A DNA stretch of 64,000 nt from Symbiodinium natans (Eukaryota; Sar; Dinophyceae; Suessiales; Symbiodiniaceae), in contig CAJNDS010002806.1 of assembly GCA_905221605.1 (NCBI GenBank), positions 64,001-128,000 on the forward strand. Direction: 5' to 3'. The notes under the pieces were generated by a model. It was not told the DNA's origin. It was given only the letters and a program-made list of their open reading frames with translations, and ran no database searches. Shown one piece after another: positions 20,798 through 32,582 of the stretch (within the stretch, counting starts at the first letter, position 1; each line of letters begins with the position of its first letter). The position numbers were made by a program, and so were the translations under genes.

Positions 20798-23690
20798 GAG
20801 GGGAACGCTGCGCTGATAGGGGTGTTGTTCCTGACATTTGCTCGTTTACGCAGCTCTGCCAAGTATCGTTGACGATAATATGGTTATCTGATTGACTGGC
20901 TTTGTTCAGCTTCGCATCCCTGGCGTGTGTCCACCTTGACCACCCGGCGCGAAGCATTCAGTCACAGTTTGCAGAGCCCTGCTAATGGCAGATTTAGATA
21001 GCACCAGGGTTATGGCACATTGCGAGGATGGCCAAAGGCCCTTTTGTGGCAGGAAGACTTCTGGCTGTGTTCGAAAAGACCCCCCCCCCCGGCATATGAC
21101 ACCGACAACTGGTGACCCGATCTCCGATGCCATAAGTTTTTACTAACATTCCAGTATAACGTGCATATGCATCCATTTCAATCACAGAAGCACAGCGCCG
21201 TCGCACACCCACTACCCCTTCACGCGCCCTGCGGTTTACCAGGCCTTGCGCATCCATGCAATCCAGGATGGGTTTTTGACTCGTAGGGTTAAGCAAACAC
21301 CTGCTTCAGGAGGTTCCGTACGGATTCAGGGCAACTGTGCCGGAATGTTGCATCAACAAGCAGGCCAGGGAGGAGACTCAGGCGGGCAATTCTTCCGCCA
21401 GGCAAGGGAGATCCAGGGAGGCTCAGCGGGGTACTAGTACTTGCAATGGGCTGCCCAATCTCACTGGTCCACATAGGGGGCTCGAAACCGATGCTGGCGG
21501 GCCATGTTCGGCCAGGGACTGGTGCACCTTTACCTCGCGAGTTATGCAGAGCCGTGTTTTCAGGTTTCATTTTTTGCTTAAGCTGCAATATCCCATTGGC
21601 GTATGTTATTTTTTGGGGGGAACAAGCTGGTGTTGCAACAACCCCTGTCCTGCCAGCAACGCCCAAAAAGCATCTTCCCAGACCCGTAAAGCCAAGACAG
21701 CAAAATTTAAGAATCATGAAATGCTGTGCCTTATCTTCTTCCACAGCAGGTGAAATGGATGTTCCGGGCGTGCTGCCCAAACCCCAAGCCCCCTTCCCAA
21801 CACAGCAACTCAAATCCTAATCCTTGCAGTTGGGTGTCAGGGACAGGATGTTTTCAAGTGGCAACTTTTAATCGGAACCCTGCTAAGCTGGCAAGCCGTG
21901 AGATTGTGGACTAGAGTCCAAGGGCCTGAGCAAGGTACACGCCTTCCTAGCCACGTTAGAGTATGTTAGAGTTGGGGCGGACCCGGTCACAGGAAGATCA
22001 CATGCACGCGGTGAACTCCGTCATCGACGGCGAGCTCAAACGCAGTGGCCCGCTCCAGGCCCAGCCCGGCAGCCCTGCAGAGAGCGAAACGGTTCGCCAG
22101 ACCTCGTCAGTGTACTAGTCAACCGCTATAGTATGTCATTTTGTGGATTTGAGCAGTTCCTTCAGTTCTTCCTTCCCCTAGAATGTGAGCTTTGTGAGCT
22201 TCTCGACCTGACTCTTTCCGAGCCTCGAGGACGCCATCGGTACCCCGCCGAAGCCGATGAAGCGCAGACGTGTCAAAAGTGCTGAGACGTCGTAAGGGGT
22301 ACTCAGGCAGAACTTTTTGAAGTAGGGCCCCAGAGCGTTCGATGCATCCGATCGTCCAACGTGGGACATTGCTGCCCTTGTGTTTGAAAGGAGAGAGGTC
22401 GCATGGATTCACATGGTTCCTGTGCAGTTGGCAGATCAAAGGTGCATCCGACTCTGAGGGAGCCACGTGCATGTCAAGATGCCATATCGTTTTAACGGAG
22501 CGCTTGAAAAGCTTACTTGCAGACTTTTCAAGAGGACTGCATTGTGTATGTCTGTGGAGCCTGTATTGTCCAACCCAATGCACACAGCGGGCTCCAATGA
22601 CCCTGCGCACTTGCCGAGCAAGAGCAGTTTGAGAGCAGTACGCGAACGCCACTGTCAGAAGTACGACAGGCGGATTTCGAGCGGTCACATGCCGAGCCAT
22701 CGTGACTCGGCAAATTTTCAAGTATGGATCGCAATGTGCAGAGAGGAGAAAGGGAAAGTCATGGCAAGTCGCCAAAGCACCAAGGAACGGTGGCAATGAT
22801 TGGGTGCCTTCGCAGGCATTCCCGGAGCAGCTTTGAAAACTTTGTGCTTAAGACTTGTAGCTGGAGGTTTATTGATGTTGAGTGATTTGATGTGCCATGT
22901 TCCTGCGAGGCACAGATTCCCCCTTTGAAGGTTCAGGACCAGTTTGTTTGACTGAGAGATTGAGCGTGGTCTTCGTAGCGACAAATGCCGCAAACGTCGC
23001 AAACGTGGCCCGAAGGAACGCCCTCTCCTGGGCCGACGTCGATCGTCCAAGGACTACCAGAACAGAGCGGCCCAGGCACTTTGCTGCATCGTTGCAGCTA
23101 ATTTCGGCAGAGCGGCTGCAGAGCTCTGTCCAGTACTCGGGTCGAGGTCTGATCGGATTTGCCTCTCGTCCAGTCTCGAGCCGAAGGTTTCTCTTCATCG
23201 ACGTCGAGAGAAGCCGGCCGAGCTCAAGGACGGGATGACGTTCATCACACTGGGGCTTTTCCTAAGCCTGAGCGTGTGTTTGTTTTGTGTGAATGTGATG
23301 CGCAGCTTGTCTGCTCGGACTATGCAGCTGATTGCTTGGCAAACAATGGCAAACCACAGCTCGATGTCGTGAACTGGCTGGTCAGTAATAGAGGTATCCT
23401 GACATATCTCCAGACATGGCACCTAGCTAGCACCCGAAGAAGACGTAAGCTCCTAAAAGCTCCTTCTGAAATATCTCCTGCAATGCGCCTTCTGCTGCTG
23501 TGCCTGCATGGACTAGTTGCTGCGACCTTTGTCGAACAACGCACGCAGGGCGTGGGTGGCTCGCCAAGTGGGAGAGAGATGAGAGAGCAGGGGTTGTCAT
23601 GCCCCCACCCCCCCCTCCCCCCCCGACGCAAACACAAAATCTGACAGCCCGACTTGGGCTCCCAGGCTTTCAGTGCGCTCTGCTGCGATT
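20798..23690. other. About 2.9 kb without a recognised gene
   Basis: A run of C (21080-21090) and several open frames on both strands, the longest on the minus strand at 22119-22796 (225 codons), none with a domain I recognise. A + strand segment near 23205-23390 reads EKPAELKDGMTFITLGLFLS with a hydrophobic stretch after it and could be a transmembrane exon or chance. Confidence 0.3.
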
Positions 23691-26600
23691 CGACTCGCAG
23701 CGGAGAGAGCTCAGCTGTTGGGGCCAGAATGACAAAGGCCCCTCCCCCCTTTCCTTCGATACACGCTGCCTGTGAGACTCTTCAAGACTTCTCTGGCGAG
23801 GCCAGTTGGGTCAGGGCGATACGCTGCCACGGCCGACTCAGCAGGCCCGGGCTCTGCTCCGAACATGTGGACATGTCCGAACATGTCCGAACTGTGAAGA
23901 CTCCACTTTGGGATACTTTGCGTCAGGCACAGGTCCTGCTGGGAGCACAGGCCAGTGGAAGTTTTCCAGAATGGCTCGCGTCTGCGCACTTATGCCAGTG
24001 TCAGGTGGTCCAGGTGAGCAGTGGGGCCCACCACAGCTGCGCCCTCCTGGAGACGGGACAGGCGAAACAGAATACAATTTAAATTTAGGTATAAGAGGGA
24101 GCCACACTTCCAGATGCGCGTGCGCAAGGGGATCCCCTAGTTTTGAAGGTGAAGTGCTGGGGTGCAAACGACCGCGGGCAATTGGGCCTGGGCGATTCGG
24201 CCAACCGCGGAGACGACCCGAAGGCGCGAAACATCACGAAGCATCACGAAGCCATGTTTTGGAAGTGGCCTCAGGAGACATCAGTGAGAGTTGAATGATG
24301 TTGAATGGAAGGAGATGGGCGACTGGCTCAGCCCCGCCTCGTGACGGCATCTTACCTCTTTGCAATACTTTGTGACACTTCGCGCCTAGGAGGAGTGTAG
24401 GAGTGCAGAAGTGCCGAGACTGAGACGTCTAGAGTCGACGACTCCTTTGCCGGCTGCCAGGTCGCGCTTGGACCATGCAAAGCTGTGGAGGTACGCCTCG
24501 GCTTGGAGCATAGCTGTGCCCGGCTGGATGACGGCGCCGCGACTGCACTTTGCGTCGCGCATTGGGATTGATCCGGTACAAACAGCTTCCGGCCGAGTCG
24601 GTGGAGCGATCGTCGTTTTGGACATCAGTTGAGCTGCTAAAATGTAAGGTAGCCCAAAGTCCTCTCTCTGCATATCGGGACCGGTCAAGTAGATTTAAAA
24701 AAGGAAAGGGGCCGATGGACATGACCGAAGAGAGCAGAGCGATTTTTTCCTTATCACTGGCCCCTGAGGGCTAGCGGAGTATCTTACTTAAGCGAGCTTT
24801 CAACCTGAAGGGGATACAGGGCTTTCGGTGGCTCCGCCACGAAACGCAGCAAACCCGGTCGATTTCCGGTGGCGAAACACAGGTTTTGGGGAAACCGCTT
24901 GCGTTTATTTCTTTCGTATACTGGGTGCAAATGAACGCCGTTTTCTGTGGATCCCAGGCCACAAAAAAGCCCCCCAAGAAAAGACTCAGAAGCCTTGCTG
25001 TTGACTTGAGTCCGGCGTCCCTCAAGCTGGATTGGACAGACTTCGCCTGGTGAGTGCAACATCTGTTGTGGTGTCATGCGCTTCAAAAAAGAGCCCTCCG
25101 GAAGATGCTAACAGAACAGCCCCCCAAGAAAAGACTCAGAAGCCTTGATGATGTTGACTTGAGTCCGGCGTCCCTCAAAGCTGGATTGGACAGGTTCCCC
25201 TGGTGAGTGCAACATCTGTTGTGGTGTCATGCGTTTCAAAAAAGAGCCCTCCGGAAGATGCTAAAACACCGCAGAGCAAAGCAACACACCAACACATTGC
25301 CAGAAGGAATGCCACGTCAATATTGGCACCTGCGCCAGAAAAAAGATGACACGACCTGCTGCATTTGCGTGTGCTTGTCCTTCTGCGTAGTTGATGCCAT
25401 GTTGACGGAAGCTCTTCCGTGGGGGTACCTGAACTAGCTTTCGTCCCAGGCCCTCACCCCCAAGCTGCCAGGTCGCCAACAAGCGGGTCTACCCTAGTTA
25501 GAGGGTCGTGTGTCCTCTTGGAATAGGCTCCCAGCAAAACAGGAAAGACTAGCATGGTGATCGGGGAACGGAAGAAGACTGCCCTGCCATCAGAGAATAC
25601 CATGAGAAGTTCTGTGCCAGTGGTATGAAGCACCCAAGGTGCCTGCTGTTCTCGGCTCTTTTGCTGTCAAGGTCATGTGCCAAGAAACCAAGTAAAAGGA
25701 ATCGCGTGATCACCTCCACACTCCAGACCTTGATTGCAAGCTGATTTCCAATGACATCTCCATCGCATGATTTCCGAGTCCTGACCGCCATTCACTGAAG
25801 ACGAGAGAGCTCTGCCTGACACTTCGTTTTCCTGTCACAAAGTCATAAAGTCCTCCTCTCTCACATGCTCAAGGAAAGGACAAACAGCGCTACAAAGGAA
25901 CGAGAGCAATCCGATATAATCCAAGCTGGGGGCTCTGAATGAGGGACAGCTCTCAATCCTCTCTCCTGAGTTGAGCACTTGGAATGGAGGGAGAAGGTTC
26001 CCCCAAGCAAAGGCCCTCTCAACGCCGACCTGAGCCAGAAGCCAGCAAGATCTTGCCGACGTCTGACAAGGAGCCTGAGACAGCCAGTATGGGAAGAAGG
26101 CCACTGATTCAGGACCTCGAAAATGAATGCACAGACCAGGACCGCGTTGATAGGCAGGAATTTGGAGAAGGAAGCAAGGCCACGGCAAGGCCATGACCTG
26201 AACTTGGATGAAGCGTTGACTAAACGTCCAACAATTCTTGCCATTTCATGTTTGGGTTCTCCACTTGTAGCGTTTCGCTCTCCAGTCGCAAGCCCTTGCT
26301 ATTCCATGTGATTCCTTTACCGTTCTCCGGTTGTCTCTTGGCATGCTTGCCGAAATGACAGAAGCTGCTTGATGGAACCTTTAGCACAGAGTTTGGAATT
26401 GTGACGACTTGGCATTTTTGGAAGCCGGAAAGCCCGGCTGTTTCTGGATAAATCCCTTATCTTGACAGTGGCAGCTCTTTGGTTACATCTTGCATGGAGT
26501 GGTGAAGATGCAGTGGTCATGTTGCGGGCCATTCTAGTCCTCGGCGATTAGGTTGTTAGCCAACAAGCGTGCAGCCAAGGCCGGGTCAAGTGCTGGGGTG

Positions 26601-27095
26601 CCAACGGCCAGGGGCAGGTTCGGATCTCAGGCATCGCAATGCATCGAATCTTTGTGGAACATCCGCCAGCCAGGCTCGCACGGGTGGTCCAGCTTCCATC
26701 GGCCTTTGGCCATGGGAGCTTGGCGCAGCTTTGGCACCTTTCTTGCAAAGAGGCTGCTCAACAACAGCTTCCAAGTCTGCTCCTCGAATCGAGGTTCCAG
26801 AGCCTTTAGGGACTGGGCGGCGAGCAACGTCTCTTCTGGCGGGGTCATGGCACCATGGCAGTGAGATGACTTGACTTGGTTGATGGTGTACGGGACGCGG
26901 CTTGGAGCCCACAGTTTGTGCGATAGGCTCGGCATGGTGTGGACGGGATGATGTGACATACTTCGAGAGTGTGCAACTCCAGTCAAGAGCAAACACTCTT
27001 CAACTGGAAAGCTTGTTGCCTGGGCTGATTGTCCAAGGCATACCTGTGCCATCCTTGACGACCACAGCTCCAAGTGCTGGGGTTCTGGAATAGCA
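23690..27095 (+). CDS. RCC1/UVR8-like beta-propeller repeat protein, multi-exon
   Basis: Short exons carry the RCC1-family repeat pattern (His-[ST]-Cys-Ala-x-Leu ... x-Cys-Trp-Gly-x-Asn-x-x-Gly-Gln-Leu-Gly): ELSCWGQNDKG (about 23710), VVQVSSGAHHSCALLETGQ (24006-24061) joined to VKCWGANDRGQLGLGD (from 24149), VRLGLEHSCARLDDGAA (about 24490-24540), VKCWGANGQGQVR (about 26585) and HTCAILDDHSSKCWGSGI (27039-27092). Each would be part of a propeller blade. RCC1-like proteins include Ran exchange factors and UV receptors, but these short Cys-Trp-Gly repeats do not say which role applies. Some blades are probably in exons not recognised, and start and end are uncertain. Confidence 0.7.
24062..24148 (+). 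other. GC-AG intron in the RCC1-like gene
   Basis: CALLETGQ (to 24061) joins VKCWGANDRGQ (from 24149), restoring an uninterrupted RCC1 repeat. 87 bp, starting GCGAAA and ending TGAAG. Confidence 0.75.
24969..25263 (+). repeat. Two-copy direct repeat, 150-bp period
   Basis: 24969-25110 and 25119-25263 share nearly all bases (starting AGCCCCCCAAGAAAAGACTC, ending GGAAGATGCTA), with a few substitutions and small indels. It lies in intronic or spacer sequence of the RCC1-like gene. Confidence 0.9.
25264..26580. other. Long non-coding interval inside the RCC1-like locus
   Basis: No RCC1 repeat or other domain is recognised. Minus-strand frames at 25835-26244 have no visible motif. Either a long intron, or blades too diverged to see by eye. 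Confidence 0.3.
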
Positions 27096-27639
27096 CTGAC
27101 TTAAGCTTGGTGCAGCTCCAGTTTTCAGAATCAGCCATAGTATTTCACGTATTTGTGGTTTGCGGTGTCCAGTAGAGGGCTTAAGGTGCAATTTCTGTCT
27201 GTACTTCTGGTGTCTTGGTGTTCGGAGCTACTCATCGAGAAGCTTCTCCAAAGCATGCTAGTGAGTCTAACAGACACACTGCGAGCGAGAAGCAAAGTGT
27301 GAGTATCTGCTGGGCTGTTATGGGCAATTGATGTGGATCAACGGAGCTGTGTTCTGTTTTGTGCTGCTTTAGGACCAAAAAGCGAGACATGCAGGGCACT
27401 GCTTCAGACTTTGGCTCGCAGCGGATGAATCTTCCTTGCGGTAGGATTTGCGCCATGGCCTGCTGTGGAATTGCAAGACACTGGCCGGCTCCATTTCACC
27501 CTGCAATACAGATGTTTTGCGGGGAGTACATCTTGGGATGTTCAGAGGCTTGCGCCAGTACAACATGGCATCCCCATGGCACCAAATCTTGACCCGTGAG
27601 AGTCCCGTGAGCGATACCTCCGTCGGTTGGCGGAGTATC

Positions 27640-30600
27640 TTACATGCATCGAAAAGGAGCTGTATGATTTCCAGGGCGAGGTGGAGAGTCGCCGCGACGC
27701 ATGCACGGCTTGAGAGGTTCAACACATGCTAATGGCCTCTTTGGCGAACATCTCAGGTCAGGCAACTGATACTTGCAAGGATGCGTGATGATGCATGATG
27801 ATTCATGATGATGATGCATGTGCTGCAGTGCAGCAGGCAAAACTGGCACCGAAGACTGCGAGCTCCTGTTATGTAAGCCTCATTATGCCAGGTGGTGTTC
27901 TATGCTGCTCGGGGAGTTGCAACCTTCGTCTCTAAATCCTTCAGGTGGCTTGCCGGATAGCGAATTTAAAGTCTGCACTGGATGTCTTTCCCATTGAGCC
28001 AAAGCGCCTTCGGCTGTGGTGCCCTGTTTCCATCTCACCGGCCTGGCAATTCTGGGCGACTTGCCCGCTCAAAGCCACCATTTTTTCCACCAACAGCTGG
28101 GCATTGACATGTGACCAGGCGCTGTTGTGTCTATGCTAATTTGAAGGACGGTCGGGATTTCTGCCTCAGGAGTCGGCATTTACAGACAAGTCGCATCAAA
28201 AGGTCTCGGTTTGCTGTGGCTAGCTGGATGATCCGAAGAGGCACTGTTGCCACCCTGAGGATCAGTTTGCAGATGCGGACTGGGTCGATGTAAAAAAGTT
28301 TGTGCCCACGACTGTCAGCACTATTAGCCACTAAGCCCATGTGCACTACTCCAGCAGCACCCAGAGCCACTCCTGGAACAGGAGTCGAGGTCAGCAATTT
28401 CGCCGGAGCTGCGAGATGCGCAGGCGCAGCTGCAGGCACAGCAGAGCTGGCAGCAAGTCCAGGAACTTCCGGCAGAGCTAGCTAAGCTAGCTGAGCGCAA
28501 AGTTGAAAATGTTCATGTTCTTGGCAGGAAATATCCAGCGAGCTCGCGTCAAGCAAGCAGCAGCTGACCAGCCAGGGTGTGGAGGCATGCCCACAGCTTG
28601 AACTCTGCCTCGTACCGTGTCACGGCTTCCATCTCCATGCCGCCCTCATTGCTCGCTGGTAAATCTCAAGAGTCTTAGGAGTCTTAGGACTTTCTGGTTC
28701 AAGGCTTTTGGGGTTTCGTGTGTTTTGAGTGCAGGGTGTTTGAGGTCCTCGGGTTAGGGCTTTTTAAATTTGAGGTGTTTGCTGTTTGGGGCGTACAGGG
28801 TCGTAAGGATTCGGGTTCAGGACAGATTGGAGGGCAGTATTTTGCTACTTATCTATGGATTTTTCATTTGCAATGTTTTTTGGTGCTTGCCTCCTGCTGC
28901 CTGTTGTTTTTGTTGTTCTGCATGCTGTTTCTTGCCACTTCGTCAAGTTTTGCTCTTCGTGTTGCTTTTTTTTTTTTTTTCCCTTTGGTGTTTGCTTTTG
29001 CTCTTTTTGTGCATTCCCTTTCGCTTCGCACACTGTAGAGTTTGTGGCTTTTCAGCCGCGCACGCACGCTCTCCTTACGGGAAGCTCCTTAAGGGAAACG
29101 ATGTCCTGTGCCAGGCGCAGGCGGAATCGGCAGCATTGCGCGAGGAAGCAAGCGGAGCGCTGCCCGGCAGCACCGAGAAAGGGGATCTTTCCAGCATCCT
29201 TTGGTTCCGGAATGTTCCGGAGAGGTTGGCAGAGTGCGCCATGCTGCGAACCGCGCTGTGCCGCTCAGAGGACGCGGGGGGGTTGGGCACTTCGGTCTGG
29301 ACTCTGGAGTGTACCATGTACACATGGGTTTGGACGCGCACATGTGTAAGTTTCTTGAACACACCCTGAACAGCACAATGTGGCAACTGGGAGGCCTGTG
29401 GATGCTTCTGGGGATGGCATGGCAATGTGTGCCCTGCTCTCATTGATGCTTCTATCAGGCTGCAGCCGCCTTGCAGCAGAGGGCCCAGGCAGATCTGCAC
29501 AAGGTCTGCGAGCCATGTCTTTCCAAGCAGATTCCAGCCTGAAGAGGAAGTCGAGATGCCAGCAGAGGCCTTCAATGCTGACTCTAAGTTTTCTTCCGTT
29601 TTGTCACGATAAGAACATGGACATTCATGGACATGTCAAAATTACGTAGCTCTCCGAGTTCTGTTGGCCTGTGACACGTTAACATTTGCCGAATCCCATG
29701 CAGTTGACAACCAGTCAATTTACACATCTTCAGAGCAGCGTCCATATCGGTTGTCCTGTGTGCCTGGGTCACCGTCGCTCTCAGACTGTCATGCTGATGA
29801 ATGCTCACATTACACGAACTTCACACACCCCCACAACCATGAACTTCACGAGCGCATCTGAATGCCCGCTTGCTTTCGTGCTGATCTGCTTTCAGATAGC
29901 TTCATGGCCCGTGTAGTGGAATCTGTTTGCCCTTGAAAGGTGCAATGCTTTGCCTGGATTCATGGGTATCGGTCTGACGTGAACCCAGTACGGGTTGTCT
30001 CGCTCCTTCCATTTGCGACATTGCAGGCCCCTTGTGCAGCAGATGGAAAGAGGCTTGTTCTCTTGCGTTGCAAGCTGGCGTCTGTCTCTCTCTCTCTCTC
30101 TCTCTCTTTCTGTTTCTCTCTATCCGCTAGTGGCCTTTTGCAAAAGGCTCACTGAGCAGCTGCAGCAGGTGCAGCAGGCTGTCTTGCCTGTTTTGTAGGT
30201 AACGCAGCAGATGCAGCAGCCAGACGGAGCCTTTGCTCACACGGCAACTCGTCCAGGGACCCACTGACCAGGCCCTGCGATCAGCGGCTGCAGCAGCTGC
30301 CGCGGAGGGTGCTGCGGAGGTGGCAGCCGAGGCTTGAGCATCGAGTTCGTGCACGTTCGTGCGACGTCGTTGCAACGGGCTGGAGGGAAATGGAGTGAGC
30401 AAAGGGTCATTGGCATGTCTCGAGTTTGCTTTGCAGGAGGCGCAGACAGCTCTGGGGTCAGAGCGGCTTGGCAATCATAGGACCATGTGGCTACCTGGGA
30501 TGTGCATGCATCGTGGGTGATCCGTACTGCCAGCTAGCTCTTGCATCTGCCTGGATGTATCTGTGTAGAGCCACGACCACTAGGTTCATGTCTGCGTTCG

Positions 30601-31180
30601 TGCTTAAGGACAGCGGCTGGCAATCAGCTGCTGCAGGAGGCAGGTACATTGGGCCCGCTTGGCGCTCAGAGGCCGTCCGAGCTGTCACTGCAAACAGAGC
30701 AGAGCGGAAAAGACCGGACTGCGAAGCCTCGGATAAGCTCGGCCGAAGCCTTGAGTAGTCATTGGGTCGAGGGTCGAGAGAGGCAACCTCTTTGGGGCCG
30801 CTCCACATTGCTAGGCCCGGCGTGGGCAGCATCTGGGAACAAGCTGCTCAGGCTTGCTTCTCTGGCCTGAAATCAAGCCGCTTTTGAAGTTGAATACGTG
30901 TCATGTGGAACGTGGCGCGTTCACCACGTCATTCTATTGTTTCAAAAGTTTTGTGGGGCTTAGAGTTTTGGCACTCGCTGTGAAGGCCCGGGCAGAGCAG
31001 CAGCTTGGGGAGGCCATCGAAGCTGACATGGTCTTGTTAAACCCTGTGCCAGCTGCAAATAGCTGGGACGATGAGGCACAGGTGCCTGGCGACAGCGCGC
31101 GATACCAAATGGCCGAGGCGTCAGGGTTTCATTCTTCGCCTGGCAGGAGCTCAAGCCGCAGCTCCTCTAAATCCATCTAA
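27640..31180 (+). CDS. Probable coiled-coil protein gene, scattered exons
   Basis: Helical, Ala/Gln/Glu-rich segments, several directly after CAG: CIEKELYDFQGEVESRRDA (about 27635), SPELRDAQAQLQAQQSWQQV with AELAKLAERKVE (28402-28510), EISSELASSKQQLTSQ (28529-28576), AESAALREEASGALPGSTEK (29121-29180), AAAALQQRAQADLHKV (29463-29510), LTEQLQQVQQAVLPV (about 30150), DQALRSAAAAAAEGAAEVAA (about 30267), EAQTALGSERL (30436) and KARAEQQLGEAIEADMVLL (30982-31038). The style resembles the left-hand gene without shared sequence. Whether these belong to one transcript is inferred only from strand and spacing. No function can be assigned. Confidence 0.4.
28967..28983 (+). repeat. Poly-T tract in a T-rich stretch
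   Basis: A run of T at 28967-28980 within T-rich sequence (28700-29030) reading like intron between two coiled-coil exons. Confidence 0.8.
30081..30122 (+). repeat. (CT)n microsatellite
   Basis: CT dinucleotides interrupted by TTTCTGTT, upstream of a TTTTGCAAAAGG segment and the LTEQLQQVQQ exon; a likely intron pyrimidine tract. Confidence 0.85.
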
Positions 31181-32582
31181 GTCCTGTTTTGGCCACCTCA
31201 CGCAAACACTTCTTGAGCCACGCACCAGCCACATCAACGGCCCCCGGCTGGGCCAAAGTCACACAGGCGACATAAGGCAGAGGGTGTCTCCAGCAAAACA
31301 ACTCCAGAGTCTCGCCGGAGCCTGGGCATAGAGCCAAGAAAATTCGGCAGGTCTGCTAGGTACCAGGTCACCAGATTCAAGTTTGTAGGGGAGTGGAGGG
31401 TTGCATGGCTAGGTGGGAGGGAATGCTGATCAAGAGGGCTTCGGTGAATCGGTGCAGCTACCAGAGGTAAGCAAGTGCCAGCAGCCAGCAAATTGCCATG
31501 GGTTTCTTTGGGCATCTTTGGGGCGAACAGAGACTGCAATCGTCAGCCCCCTGAGTTGCGCCTTCGCGCACGCTGCCGAATCAGCGCCGCAGAGGCCTCC
31601 CTGGCTTCGCCGTGGGCTGTTGTCTGCCTGCGATCCGTATGATGCTCTCAAGCTGGAATCCCAGTTGCATTTGCTCTAAGAACACGACAGGGCATGGGCC
31701 GAAGCATCCAGTGCAGACCGCAGAAATCTGAAGGTGTTGAGGCAGCATTGAGGCATCAGAATTAGATATGTTTCTCTTCGAAGCTTGGCTAGCTACATGC
31801 CACTCCGAGCACAAACATTAAGTCACGAAGCTCATGCTCATGAGGGTGTTCGCCACTCTCGTCCAACTTGTGCCAATCGCAATGGCAGCCACGGCAGAAT
31901 TTCCAGGTACGGTGACAGCACAGAGCTATCAGTGACAGCCCAGGCATGCTCCCGTTGTCCACAACTGTGTTTATCACGCGTGTGCTGCCTGTTTCTCGAG
32001 TTTGGCGTTTTTACAATGCCATTTGCAGCCATGGTGCTGTAGCCGTGCATGTATACAGAGACATCATTGCAAACGCCGCGCGTCGACCGCCTCGGCGCAG
32101 CTTGACGGGCAGAGGGATTGATGCTGCTTCGCAAACCGAGTGACCCCATGGTTCCCAGGAATACAAAGTTTTTATACGCTGTTGCTTGACGATGCCAAAG
32201 ATTTGGCTGAAATTCGCAAGCCCGTTAGTCTTTCCGCATGTGAGACTGTGTAGTCCTAGGTCCTACATCGCTTTGAATACCGTTGGTTGGAAAAAGCGCA
32301 GAGAAGCTGTGCAAAACGCGCACCAGCTCACAGCATCACATTTTTTACGTGCTAGAAGTCCGATGCAGGTGCAAGGAGATCCCTGAAATTGAGCAGAGAG
32401 AGGGGTAAACTCACTGAAAAGACAGGCGAGGGGGCAGTGTTCTTTAGAAGGGGATAAGAGGTGGGGAAACAAAGGGCCACGGGGCTTGGGGTGCGACCCA
32501 CCAAATCTGTGTCTGCATCGTTGCTCCCTATGTTATGTTTGACACTTAATCATGCTTTTAACTCTGCCTGCCACTTTGAGGT
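31181..32582. other. No recognised gene
   Basis: Low similarity to anything recognised. Several open frames of 60-100 codons on both strands, with no motif and no clear exon chain. Probably spacer between the coiled-coil and SDR genes. Confidence 0.3.

Noticed and set aside
22119-22796. 225-codon minus-strand frame as a gene or transposase
   Set aside because: No catalytic or nucleic-acid-binding motif is visible, and other frames on both strands overlap it. All recognised genes are on the + strand.
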